From positions 91,905-155,904 of the forward strand of contig JAKTNV010000418.1 in the NCBI GenBank assembly GCA_022747635.1: a stretch of 64,000 nt of DNA. Reading direction: 5' to 3'. Below the pieces are notes generated by a model. That model was given only the letters and a program-made list of their open reading frames with translations. It searched no databases and was not told the origin of the DNA. A program made the translations under genes and the position numbers. Shown here piece by piece: positions 36,366 to 48,836 of the stretch (position 1 is the first letter of the stretch; the number at the start of each line of letters is the position of its first letter). Source of the stretch: Hetaerina americana (taxonomy: Eukaryota > Arthropoda > Insecta > Odonata > Calopterygidae).

Positions 36366-38389
36366 GCCAATATTGGGTTCTAGGTGAAAATCTCACTCGA
36401 CACAAATCAAACAAAAATGTTTCCATGGTGTGTATTGTTGTTCATTTTCATCAAAAAAAAAAAAATAAAAGCCAGTTTTAATCCCGTAAGACAAGAAATG
36501 AGCATAAAAGATGCTTCAGCGCAAGTGTTAATGTTACTAAAAAGCCCAAATTTCTAAAAATATTGCGAAAAACAACAATCTTCTTTTTTAGAGTGAATGT
36601 TTGAGGTGTATAAAAGGCATTTATTTCATTTTTAGAAAATTTAATTTTTCACATTTTTCCATTAAAAGTGCCAATACCCCCCCTTTGGGTTCTAGGTGAA
36701 AATCTCACTCGACACAAATCAAACAAAAATGTTTCCATGGTGTGTATTGTTGTTCATTTTCATCAAAAAAAAATAAAAGCCAGTTTTAATCCCGTAAGAC
36801 AAGAAATGAGCATAAAAGATGCTTCAGCGCAAGTGTTAATGTTACTAAAAGAGCCCAAATTTCTAAAAATATTGCGAAAAACAACAATCTTCTGTTTTAG
36901 AGTGAATGTTTGAGGTTTTAGAAGACATTTATTTCAATTTTAGAAAATTTAATTTTTCACATTTTTCCATGAAAAGTGCCAATACCCCCCCCCCCTTTGG
37001 GTTCTAGGTGAAAATCTAACTCGACACAAATCAAACAAAAATTAATCCAAGGTGTGTATTGTTGTTCATTTTCATCAAATAAACAAAATAAAACCCAGAA
37101 TTAATCCTGAAAGACAAGAAATGAGCATAAAAGTTGCTTCAGCGCAAGTGTTAATGTTACTAAAAAGCCAAAATTTCTAAAAATATTGCGAAAAACAACA
37201 ATCTTCTGTTTTAGAGTGAATGTTTGAGGTGTTTAGAAGGCATTTATTTCAATTTTAGAAAATTTAATTTTTCACATTTTTCCATGAAAAGTGCCAATAC
37301 CCCCCCCTTTGGGTTCTAAGAGAAAATCTCACTCGACACAAATCAAACAAAAATGTTTCCATGGTGTATATTGTTGTTCATTTTCATCAAAAAAAAATAA
37401 AAGCCAGTTTTAATTCCATAAGACAAGAAATGAGCATAAAAGATTCTTCAGGGCAAGTGTTAATGTTACTAAAAGAGCCCAAATTTCTAAAAATATTGCG
37501 AAAAACAACAATCTTCTGTTTTAGAGTGAATGTTTGAGGTGTATAAAAGGCATTTATTTCATTTTTTAAAAATATAATTTTTCACATTTTTCCATTAAAA
37601 GTGCCTATACCCCCCCCCTTTGGGTTCTAGGTGAAAATCTCACTCGACACAAATCAAACAAAAATGTTTCCATGGTGTGTATTGTTGTTCATTTTCATCA
37701 AAGAAAAAATAAAAGCCAGTGTTAATCCCGTAAGACAAGAAATAAGCATCAAAGATGCTTCAGCGCAAGTGTTAATGTTACTAAAAGAGCCCAAATTTCT
37801 AAAAATATTGCGAAAAACAACAATCTTCTGTTTTAGAGTGAATGTTTGAGGTGTTTAGAAGGCATTTATTTCATTTTTAGAAAATTTAATTTTTCACATT
37901 TTTCCATGAAAAGTGCCAATACCAAGTGATAATATTGGGTTCTAGGTGAAAATCTCACTCAACACAAATAAACATTAATGTATCCAAGGTGTGTGTTGTT
38001 GTTCATTTTCTTCAAATAAACAAAATAAAACCCAGAATTAATCCTGAAAGACAAGAAATGAGCATTAAAGTTGCTTCAGCGCAAGTGTTAATGTTACTAA
38101 AAAGCCCAAATTTCTAAAAAAATTTCGAAAAACAACAATCTTCTGTTTTAGAGTGAATGTTTGAGGTGTATAGAAGGCATTTATTTCATTTTTAGAAAAT
38201 TTAATTTTTCATATTTTTCCATGAAAAGTGCCTTTGGGTTCTAGGTGAAAATCTCACTCGACACAAATCAATCAAAAATGTTTCCATGGTGTGTATTGTT
38301 GTTCATTTTCCTCAAATGAACAAAATAAAACCCAGAATTAATCCTGAAAGACAAGAAATGAGCATAAAAGATGCTTCAGCGAAAGTGTT
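36366..38389 (+). repeat. Satellite block Y, first copy (part 1)
   Basis: This segment recurs at 45.73-47.8 kb at an offset of 9365-9367. Shared private variants are aaaattaatccaagg, ttctaagagaaaatctc, gattcttcaggg, ttttttaaaaatataat and the gtgcctttggg monomer (38229), in which the poly-C tract and neighbouring bases are missing. The two copies look nearly identical apart from a few bases, for example aaaaaaatttcg versus aaaaaaaattcg. Confidence 0.85.
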
Positions 38390-39639
38390 AATGTTACTAA
38401 AAGAGCCCAAATTTCTAAAAATATTGCGAAAAACAACAATCTTCTGTTTTAGAGTGAATGTTTGAGGTGTTTAGAAGGCATTTATTTCATTTTTAGAAAA
38501 TTTAATTTTTCACATTTTTCCATGAAAAGTGCCACAACCAAGTGATAATATTGGGTTCTAGGTGAAAATCGCACTCAACACAATCAAACAATAATGTATC
38601 CAAGGTGTGTGTTGTTGTTCATTTTCTTCAAATAAACAAAATAAAACCCAGAATTAATCCTGAAAACAAGAAATGAGCATAAAAGTTGCATTAGCGCAAC
38701 TGTTAATGTTACTAAAAGAGCCCAAATTTCTAAAAATATTGCGAAAAACAACAATCTTCTGTTTTAGAGTGAATGTTTGAGGTGTATAGAAGGCATTTAT
38801 TTCATTTTTAGAAAATTTAATTTTTCACATTTTTCCATGAAAAGTACCAATACCCCCCCCTTTGGGTTCTAGGTGAAAATCTCACTCGACACAAATCAAA
38901 CAAAAGTGTATCCAAGGTGTGTATTGTTGTTCATTTTCATCAAATAAACAAAATAAAACCCAGAATTAATCCTGAATGACATGAAATGAGCATAAAAGTT
39001 GCTTCAGCGCAAGTGTTAATGTTACTAAAAGAGCCCAAATTTCTAAAAATATTGCGAAAAACAACAATCTTCTTTTTAGAGTGAATGTTTGAGGGGTATA
39101 AAAGGCATTTATTTCATTTTTAGAATATTTAATTTTTCACATTTTTCCATTTAAAGTGCCAATACCCCCCCCTTTGGGTTCTAGGTGAAAATCTCACTCG
39201 ATACAAATCAAACAAAAATGTTTCCATGGTGTGTATTGTTGTTCATTTTCATCAAAAAAAAATAAAAGCCAGTTTTAATCCCGTAAGACAAGAAATGAGC
39301 ATAAAAGATGCTTCAGCGCAAGTGTTAATGTTACTAAAAGAGCCCAAATTTCTAAAAATATTGCGAAAAACAACAATCTTCTTTTTTAGAGTGAATGTTT
39401 GAGGAGTTAAGAAGGCATTTATTTCATTTTTAGAAAATTTAATTTTTCACATTTTTCCATGAAAAGTGCCAATACCCCCCCCTTTGGGTTCTAGGTGAAA
39501 ATCTCACTCGACACAAATCAAACAAAAATGTATCCAAGGTGTGTATTGTTGTTCATTTTCATCAAATAAACAAAATAAAACCCAGAATTAATCCTGAAAG
39601 ACAAGAAATGAGCATTAAAGATGCTTCAGCGCAAGTGTT
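38390..39639 (+). repeat. 1250-bp four-monomer higher-order unit, copy 1
   Basis: The four monomers are distinguishable: (1) gccacaaccaagtg with aaaatcgcactc and aagttgcattagcg; (2) agtaccaatac with caaaagtgtatcc and gaatgacatgaaatg; (3) gaggggtataaaagg with tagaatattt, ccatttaaagtgcc and ctcgatac; (4) gaggagttaagaagg. All markers recur exactly 1250 bp later. I saw no difference from copy 2 in the stretches compared line by line. Confidence 0.92.
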
Positions 39640-40889
39640 AATGTTACTAAAAGAGCCCAAATTTCTAAAAATATTGCGAAAAACAACAATCTTCTGTTTT
39701 AGAGTGAATGTTTGAGGTGTTTAGAAGGCATTTATTTCATTTTTAGAAAATTTAATTTTTCACATTTTTCCATGAAAAGTGCCACAACCAAGTGATAATA
39801 TTGGGTTCTAGGTGAAAATCGCACTCAACACAATCAAACAATAATGTATCCAAGGTGTGTGTTGTTGTTCATTTTCTTCAAATAAACAAAATAAAACCCA
39901 GAATTAATCCTGAAAACAAGAAATGAGCATAAAAGTTGCATTAGCGCAACTGTTAATGTTACTAAAAGAGCCCAAATTTCTAAAAATATTGCGAAAAACA
40001 ACAATCTTCTGTTTTAGAGTGAATGTTTGAGGTGTATAGAAGGCATTTATTTCATTTTTAGAAAATTTAATTTTTCACATTTTTCCATGAAAAGTACCAA
40101 TACCCCCCCCTTTGGGTTCTAGGTGAAAATCTCACTCGACACAAATCAAACAAAAGTGTATCCAAGGTGTGTATTGTTGTTCATTTTCATCAAATAAACA
40201 AAATAAAACCCAGAATTAATCCTGAATGACATGAAATGAGCATAAAAGTTGCTTCAGCGCAAGTGTTAATGTTACTAAAAGAGCCCAAATTTCTAAAAAT
40301 ATTGCGAAAAACAACAATCTTCTTTTTAGAGTGAATGTTTGAGGGGTATAAAAGGCATTTATTTCATTTTTAGAATATTTAATTTTTCACATTTTTCCAT
40401 TTAAAGTGCCAATACCCCCCCCTTTGGGTTCTAGGTGAAAATCTCACTCGATACAAATCAAACAAAAATGTTTCCATGGTGTGTATTGTTGTTCATTTTC
40501 ATCAAAAAAAAATAAAAGCCAGTTTTAATCCCGTAAGACAAGAAATGAGCATAAAAGATGCTTCAGCGCAAGTGTTAATGTTACTAAAAGAGCCCAAATT
40601 TCTAAAAATATTGCGAAAAACAACAATCTTCTTTTTTAGAGTGAATGTTTGAGGAGTTAAGAAGGCATTTATTTCATTTTTAGAAAATTTAATTTTTCAC
40701 ATTTTTCCATGAAAAGTGCCAATACCCCCCCCTTTGGGTTCTAGGTGAAAATCTCACTCGACACAAATCAAACAAAAATGTATCCAAGGTGTGTATTGTT
40801 GTTCATTTTCATCAAATAAACAAAATAAAACCCAGAATTAATCCTGAAAGACAAGAAATGAGCATTAAAGATGCTTCAGCGCAAGTGTT
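39640..40889 (+). repeat. 1250-bp four-monomer higher-order unit, copy 2
   Basis: Second tandem copy: gccacaacca at 39781 versus 38531 in copy 1, and all other private variants at the same spacing. The near-perfect identity of whole four-monomer units, against clear divergence between the monomers inside each, is the signature of a higher-order repeat. Confidence 0.92.
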
Positions 40890-42142
40890 AATGTTACTAA
40901 AAGAGCCCAAATTTCTAAAAATATTGCGAAAAACAACAATCTTCTGTTTTAGAGTGAATGTTTGAGGTGTTTAGAAGGCATTTATTTCATTTTTAGAAAA
41001 TTTAATTTTTCACATTTTTCCATGAAAAGTGCCACAACCAAGTGATAATATTGGGTTCTAGGTGAAAATCGCACTCAACACAATCAAACAATAATGTATC
41101 CAAGGTGTGTGTTGTTGTTCATTTTCTTCAAATAAACAAAATAAAACCCAGAATTAATCCTGAAAACAAGAAATGAGCATAAAAGTTGCATTAGCGCAAC
41201 TGTTAATGTTACTAAAAGAGCCCAAATTTCTAAAAATATTGCGAAAAACAACAATCTTCTGTTTTAGAGTGAATGTTTGAGGTGTATAGAAGGCATTTAT
41301 TTCATTTTTAGAAAATTTAATTTTTCACATTTTTCCATGAAAAGTACCAATACCCCCCCCTTTGGGTTCTAGGTGAAAATCTCACTCGACACAAATCAAA
41401 CAAAAGTGTATCCAAGGTGTGTATTGTTGTTCATTTTCATCAAATAAACAAAATAAAACCCAGAATTAATCCTGAATGACATGAAATGAGCATAAAAGTT
41501 GCTTCAGCGCAAGTGTTAATGTTACTAAAAGAGCCCAAATTTCTAAAAATATTGCGAAAAACAACAATCTTCTTTTTAGAGTGAATGTTTGAGGGGTATA
41601 AAAGGCATTTATTTCATTTTTAGAATATTTAATTTTTCACATTTTTCCATTTAAAGTGCCAATACCCCCCCCTTTGGGTTCTAGGTGAAAATCTCACTCG
41701 ACACAAATCAAACAAAAATGTATCCAAGGTGTGTATTGTTGTTCATTTTCATCAAATAAACAAAATAAAACCCAGAATTAATCCCGTAAGACAAGAAATG
41801 AGCATTAAAGATGCTTCAGCGCAAGTGTTAATGTTACTAAAAGAGCCCAAATTTCTAAAAATATTGCGAAAAACAACAATCTTCTTTTTTAGAGTGAATG
41901 TTTGAGGAGTTAAGAAGGCATTTATTTCATTTTTAGAAAATTTAATTTTTCACATTTTTCCATGAAAAGTGCCAATACCCCCCCCTTTGGGTTCTAGGTG
42001 AAAATCTCACTCGACACAAATCAAACAAAAATGTATCCAAGGTGTGTATTGTTGTTCATTTTCATCAAATAAACAAAATAAAACCCAGAATTAATCCTGA
42101 AAGACAAGAAATGAGCATTAAAGATGCTTCAGCGCAAGTGTT
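40890..42142 (+). repeat. 1250-bp four-monomer higher-order unit, copy 3, with a replaced patch
   Basis: gccacaacca lies at 41031, 1250 bp after copy 2, and copies agree to about 41700. From about 41702 to 41780 copy 3 carries a different allele (tatccaagg and aaataaacaaaat instead of tttccatgg and an A run), then returns to the expected sequence with monomer 4 (gaggagttaagaagg) 1253 bp after copy 2. This looks like a short gene-conversion tract. Confidence 0.88.
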
Positions 42143-43379
42143 AATGTTACTAAAAGAGCCCAAATTTCTAAAAATATTGCGAAAAACAACAATCTTCTTT
42201 TTTAGAGTGAATGTTTGAGGAGTTTAGAAGGCATTTATTTCATTTTTAGAAAATTTAATTTTTCACATTTTTCCATGAAAAGTGCCAATACCAAGTGATA
42301 ATATTGGGTTCTAGGTGAAAATCTCACTCAACACAATCAAACAATAATGTATCCAAGGTGTGTGTTGTTGTTCATTTTCTTCAAATAAACAAAATAAAAC
42401 CCAGAATTAATCCTGAAAGACAAGAAATGAGCATAAAAGTTGCTTCAGCGCAAGTGTTAATATTACTAAAAAGCCCAAATTTCTAAAAATACTGCGAAAA
42501 ACAACAATCTTCTGTTTTAGAGTGAATGTTTGAGGTGTATAGAAGGCATTTATTTCATTTTTAGAAAATTTAATTTTTCACATTTTTCCATGAAAAGTGC
42601 CAATACCAAGTGCCAATATTGGGTTCTAGGTGAAAATCTCACTCAACACAATCAAACAATAATGTTTCCAAGGTGTGTGTTGTTGTTCATTTTCTTCAAA
42701 TAAACAAAATAAAACCCAGAATTATTCCTGAAAGACAAGAAATGAGCATAAAAGTTGCTTCAGCGCAAGTGTTAATGTTACTAAAAAGCCCAAATTTCAA
42801 AAAATATTGCGAAAAACAACAATCTTATGTTTTAGAGTGAATGTTTGACGTGTTTAGATGGCATTTATTTCATTTTTAGAAAATTTAATTTTTCACATTT
42901 TTCCATGAAAAGTGCCAATACCCCCCCTTTGGGTTCTAGGTGAAAATCTCACTCGACACAAATCAAACAAAAATGTATCCAAGGTGTGTATTGTTGTTCA
43001 TTTTCATCAAGTAAACAAAATAAAACCCAGAATTAATCCTGAAAGACAAGAAATGATCATAAAAGATACTTCAGCGCAAGTGTTAATGTTACTAAAAGAG
43101 CCCAAATTTCTAAAAATATTGCGAAAAACAACAATCTTCTGTTTTAGAGTGAATGTTTGAGGTGTTTAGAAGGCATTTATTTCATTTTTAGAAAATTTAA
43201 TTTTTCACATTTTTCCATGAAAAGTGCCAATACCCCCTTCTTTGGGTTCTAGGTGAAAATCTCACTCGGAACAAATCCAACAAAAATGTTTCCATGGTGT
43301 GTATTGTTGTTCATTTTCATCATATAAACAAAATAAAACCCAGAATTAATCCTGAAAGACAATAAATGATCATAAAAGA
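42143..43379 (+). repeat. Satellite, four mixed monomers
   Basis: Monomers with the accaagtgataatatt and accaagtgccaatatt spacers are followed by poly-C types with gacgtgtttagatgg and atcaagtaaac. The gacgtgtttagatgg variant otherwise occurs only at 55.9, 56.6, 60.3 and 62.5 kb. No gene was seen. Confidence 0.9.
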
Positions 43380-45640
43380 TGCTTCAGCCCAGTTGTTAAT
43401 GTTACTAAAAGAGCCCAAATTTCTAAAAAAATTGCGAAAAAAAACAATCTTCTTTTTTAGAGTGAATGTTTGAGGAGTTTAGAAGGCATTTATTTCATTT
43501 TTAGAAAATTTAATTTTTCACATTTTTCCATGAAAAGTGCCAATACCCCCCCCTTTGGGTTCTAGGTGAAAATCTCACTCGACACAAATCAAACCAAAAT
43601 GTATCCAAGGTGTGTATTGTTGTTCATTTTCATCAAATAAACAAAATAAAACCCAGAATTAATCCTGAAAGACAAGAAATGAGCATATAAGTTGCTTCAG
43701 CGCAAGTGTTAATGTTACTAAAAGAGCCCAAATTTCTAAAAATATTGCGAAAAACAACAATCTTCTGTTTTAGGGTGAATGTTTGAGGTGTTTTGAAGGC
43801 ATTTATTTCATTTTTAGAAAATTTAATTTTTCACATTTTTCCATGAAAAGTGCCAATACCAAGTGCCAATATTTGGTTCTAGGTGAAAATCTCACTCAAC
43901 ACAATCAAACAATAATGTATCCAAGGTGTGTGTTGTTGGTCATTTTCTTCAAATAAACAAAATAAAACCCAGAATTAATCCTGAAAGACAAGAAATGAGC
44001 ATAAAAGATGCTTCAGCGCAAGTGTTAATGTTACTAAAAGAGCCCAAATTTCTAAAAATATTGCGAAAAACAACAATCTTCTTTTTTAGAGTGAATGTTT
44101 GAGGTGTATAAAAGGCATTTATTTCATTTTTTGAAAATTTAATTTTTCACATTTTTCCATTAAAAGTGCCGATACCCCCCCCTTTGGGTTCTAGGTGAAA
44201 ATCTCACTCGACACAAATCAAACAAAAATGTTTCCATGGTGTGTATTGTTGTTCATTTTCATCAAAAAATAATAAAAGCCAGTTTTAATCCCGTAAGACA
44301 AGAAATGAGCATAAAAGATGCTTCAGCGCAAGTGTGAATGTTACTAAAAGAGCCCAAATTTCTAAAAATATTGCGAAAAACAACAATCTTCTTTTTTAGA
44401 GTGAATGTTTGAGGTTTTAGAAGACATTTATTTCAATTTTAGAAAATTTAATTTTTCACATTTTTCCATGAAAAGTGCCAATACCCCCCCCTTTGGGTTC
44501 TAGGTGAAAATCTAACTCGACACAAATAAAACAAAAATGTATCCAAGGTGTGTATTGTTGTTCATTTTCATCAAATAAACAAAATAAAACCCAGAATTAA
44601 TCCTGAAAGACAAGAAATGAGCATTAAAGTTGCTTCAGCGCAAGTGTTAATGTTACTAAAAAGCCCAAATTTCTAAAAATATTGCCAAAAACAACAATCT
44701 TCTGTTTTAGAGTGAATATTTGAGGTGTTTAGAAGGCATTTATTTCAATTTTAGAAAATTTAATTTTTCACATTTTTCCATGAAAAGTGCCAATACCCCC
44801 CCTTTGGGTTCTAGGTGAAAATCTCACTCGACACAAATCAAACAAAAATGTTTCCATGGTGTGTATTGTTGTTCATTTTCATCAAAAAAAAATAAAAGCC
44901 AGTTTTAATCCCATAAGACAAGAAATGAGCATAAAAGATTCTTCAGCGCAAGTGTTAATGTTACTAAAAGAGCCCAAATTTCTAAAAATATTGCGAAAAA
45001 CAACAATCTTCTTTTTTAGAGTGAATGTTTGAGGTGTATAAAAGGCATTTATTTCATTTTTAGAAAATTTAATTTTTCACATTTTTCCATTAAAAGTGCC
45101 GATCCCCCCCCCTTTGGGTTCTAGGTGAAAATCTCACTCGACACAAATCAAACAAAAATGTTTCCATGGTGTGTATTGTTGTTCATTTTCATCAAAAAAA
45201 AATAAAAGCCAGTTTTAATCCCGTAAGACAAGAAATGAGCATAAAAGATGCTTCAGCGCAAGTGTTAATGTTACTAAAAGAGCCCAAATTTCTAAAAATA
45301 TTGCGAAAAACAACAATCTTCTGTTTTAGAGTGAATGTTTGAGGTTTTAGAAGACATTTATTTCAATTTTAGAAAATTTAATTTTTCACATTTTTCCATG
45401 AAAAGTGCCAATACCCCCCCCTTTGGGTTCTAGGTGAAAATCTAACTCGACACAAATCAAACAAAAATGTATCCAAGGTGTGTATTGTTGTTCATTTTCA
45501 TCAAATAAACAAAATAAAACCCAGAATTAATCCTGAAAGACAAGAAATGAGCATAAAAGTTGCTTCTGCGCAAGTGTTAATGTTACTAAAAAGCCCAAAT
45601 TTCTAAAAATATTGCGAAAAACAACAATCTTCTGTTTTAG
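43380..45640 (+). repeat. Satellite block X, first copy (about 2.26 kb)
   Basis: Begins with the rare gcttcagcccagttg monomer and recurs at 49922 at a constant offset of 6541. Shared private variants include gagcatataag, gaggtgttttgaagg, atatttggttctagg, gtgccgatac, aaaaaataataaaagcc and attgccaaaaac. Similarity ends about 45.64 kb, where the copies take different spacer alleles. Confidence 0.88.
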
Positions 45641-48600
45641 AGTGAATATTTGAGGTGTTTAGAAGGCATTTATTTCATTTTTAGAAAATTTAATTTTTCA
45701 CATTTTTCCATGAAAAGTGCCAATACCAAGTGCCAATATTGGGTTCTAGGTGAAAATCTCACTCGACACAAATCAAACAAAAATGTTTCCATGGTGTGTA
45801 TTGTTGTTCATTTTCATCAAAAAAAAAAAATAAAAGCCAGTTTTAATCCCGTAAGACAAGAAATGAGCATAAAAGATGCTTCAGCGCAAGTGTTAATGTT
45901 ACTAAAAAGCCCAAATTTCTAAAAATATTGCGAAAAACAACAATCTTCTTTTTTAGAGTGAATGTTTGAGGTGTATAAAAGGCATTTATTTCATTTTTAG
46001 AAAATTTAATTTTTCACATTTTTCCATTAAAAGTGCCAATACCCCCCCTTTGGGTTCTAGGTGAAAATCTCACTCGACACAAATCAAACAAAAATGTTTC
46101 CATGGTGTGTATTGTTGTTCATTTTCATCAAAAAAAAATAAAAGCCAGTTTTAATCCCGTAAGACAAGAAATGAGCATAAAAGTTGCTTCTGCGCAAGTG
46201 TTAATGTTACTAAAAAGCCCAAATTTCTAAAAATATTGCGAAAAACAACAATCTTCTGTTTAAGAGTGAATGTTTGAGGTTTTAGAAGACATTTATTTCA
46301 ATTTTAGAAAATTTAATTTTTCACATTTTTCCATGAAAAGTGCCAATACCCCCCCCCCCCCCTTTGGGTTCTAGGTGAAAATCTAACTCGACACAAATCA
46401 AACAAAAATTAATCCAAGGTGTGTATTGTTGTTCATTTTCATCAAATAAACAAAATAAAACCCAGAATTAATCCTGAAAGACAAGAAATGAGCATAAAAG
46501 TTGCTTCAGCGCAAGTGTTAATGTTACTAAAAAGCCAAAATTTCTAAAAATATTGCGAAAAACAACAATCTTCTGTTTTAGAGTGAATGTTTGAGGTGTT
46601 TAGAAGGCATTTATTTCAATTTTAGAAAATTTAATTTTTCACATTTTTCCATGAAAAGTGCCAATACCCCCCCCTTTGGGTTCTAAGAGAAAATCTCACT
46701 CGACACAAATCAAACAAAAATGTTTCCATGGTGTATATTGTTGTTCATTTTCATCAAAAAAAAATAAAAGCCAGTTTTAATTCCATAAGACAAGAAATGA
46801 GCATAAAAGATTCTTCAGGGCAAGTGTTAATGTTACTAAAAGAGCCCAAATTTCTAAAAATATTGCGAAAAACAACAATCTTCTGTTTTAGAGTGAATGT
46901 TTGAGGTGTATAAAAGGCATTTATTTCATTTTTTAAAAATATAATTTTTCACATTTTTCCATTAAAAGTGCCTATACCCCCCCCCTTTGGGTTCTAGGTG
47001 AAAATCTCACTCGACACAAATCAAACAAAAATGTTTCCATGGTGTGTATTGTTGTTCATTTTCATCAAAGAAAAAATAAAAGCCAGTGTTAATCCCGTAA
47101 GACAAGAAATAAGCATCAAAGATGCTTCAGCGCAAGTGTTAATGTTACTAAAAGAGCCCAAATTTCTAAAAATATTGCGAAAAACAACAATCTTCTGTTT
47201 TAGAGTGAATGTTTGAGGTGTTTAGAAGGCATTTATTTCATTTTTAGAAAATTTAATTTTTCACATTTTTCCATGAAAAGTGCCAATACCAAGTGATAAT
47301 ATTGGGTTCTAGGTGAAAATCTCACTCAACACAAATAAACATTAATGTATCCAAGGTGTGTGTTGTTGTTCATTTTCTTCAAATAAACAAAATAAAACCC
47401 AGAATTAATCCTGAAAGACAAGAAATGAGCATTAAAGTTGCTTCAGCGCAAGTGTTAATGTTACTAAAAAGCCCAAATTTCTAAAAAAAATTCGAAAAAC
47501 AACAATCTTCTGTTTTAGAGTGAATGTTTGAGGTGTATAGAAGGCATTTATTTCATTTTTAGAAAATTTAATTTTTCATATTTTTCCATGAAAAGTGCCT
47601 TTGGGTTCTAGGTGAAAATCTCACTCGACACAAATCAATCAAAAATGTTTCCATGGTGTGTATTGTTGTTCATTTTCCTCAAATGAACAAAATAAAACCC
47701 AGAATTAATCCTGAAAGACAAGAAATGAGCATAAAAGATGCTTCAGCGAAAGTGTTAATGTTACTAAAAGAGCCCAAATTTCTAAAAATATTGCGAAAAA
47801 CAACAATCTTCTTTTTTAGAGTGAATGTTTGAGGTGTATAAAAGGCATTTATTTCATTTTTAGAAAATTTAATTTTTCACATTTTTCCATTAAAAGTGCC
47901 AATACCCCCCCTTTGGGTTCTAGGTGAAAATCTCACTCGACACAAATCAAACAAAAATGTTTCCATGGTGTGTATTGTTGTTCATTTTCATCAAAAAAAA
48001 TAAAAGCCAGTTTTAATCCCGTAAGACAAGAAATGAGCATAAAAGATGCTTCAGCACAAGTGTTAATGTTACTAAAAGAGCCCAAATTTCTAAAAATATT
48101 GCGAAAAACAACAATCTTCTGTTTTAGAGTGAATGTTTGAGGTGTTTAGAAGGCATTTATTTCATTTTTAGAAAATTTAATTTTTCACATTTTTCCATGA
48201 AAAGTGCCACAACCAAGTGATAATATTGGGTTCTAGGTGAAAATCGCACTCAACACAATCAAACAATAATGTATCCAAGGTGTGTGTTGTTGTTCATTTT
48301 CTTCAAATAAACAAAATAAAACCCAGAATTAATCCTGAAAACAAGAAATGAGCATAAAAGTTGCATTAGCGCAACTGTTAATGTTACTAAAAGAGCCCAA
48401 ATTTCTAAAAATATTGCGAAAAACAACAATCTTCTGTTTTAGAGTGAATGTTTGAGGTGTATAGAAGGCATTTATTTCATTTTTAGAAAATTTAATTTTT
48501 CACATTTTTCCATGAAAAGTACCAATACCCCCCCCTTTGGGTTCTAGGTGAAAATCTCACTCGACACAAATCAAACAAAAGTGTATCCAAGGTGTGTATT

Positions 48601-48836
48601 GTTGTTCATTTTCATCAAATAAACAAAATAAAACCCAGAATTAATCCTGAATGACATGAAATGAGCATAAAAGTTGCTTCAGCGCAAGTGTTAATGTTAC
48701 TAAAAGAGCCCAAATTTCTAAAAATATTGCGAAAAACAACAATCTTCTTTTTAGAGTGAATGTTTGAGGGGTATAAAAGGCATTTATTTCATTTTTAGAA
48801 TATTTAATTTTTCACATTTTTCCATGAAAAGTGCCA
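45641..48836 (+). repeat. Satellite block Y, second copy, with one extra monomer
   Basis: 45.73-47.80 kb matches 36.37-38.44 kb at an offset near 9366, and 48.12-48.82 kb matches 38.45-39.14 kb at an offset of 9675. Between them one poly-C monomer (about 47.81-48.12 kb, with cttcagcacaag) is present only here, explaining the 309-bp change of offset. The longest poly-C tract of the window, 14 C, begins about 46349. Confidence 0.88.

Noticed and set aside
46349..46365. G-quadruplex potential of the poly-C tract on the opposite strand
   Set aside because: Only one long G run per about 314 bp, plus an isolated ccc; the standard motif of four nearby G runs is not met, though a single run of 14 could in principle fold on itself.
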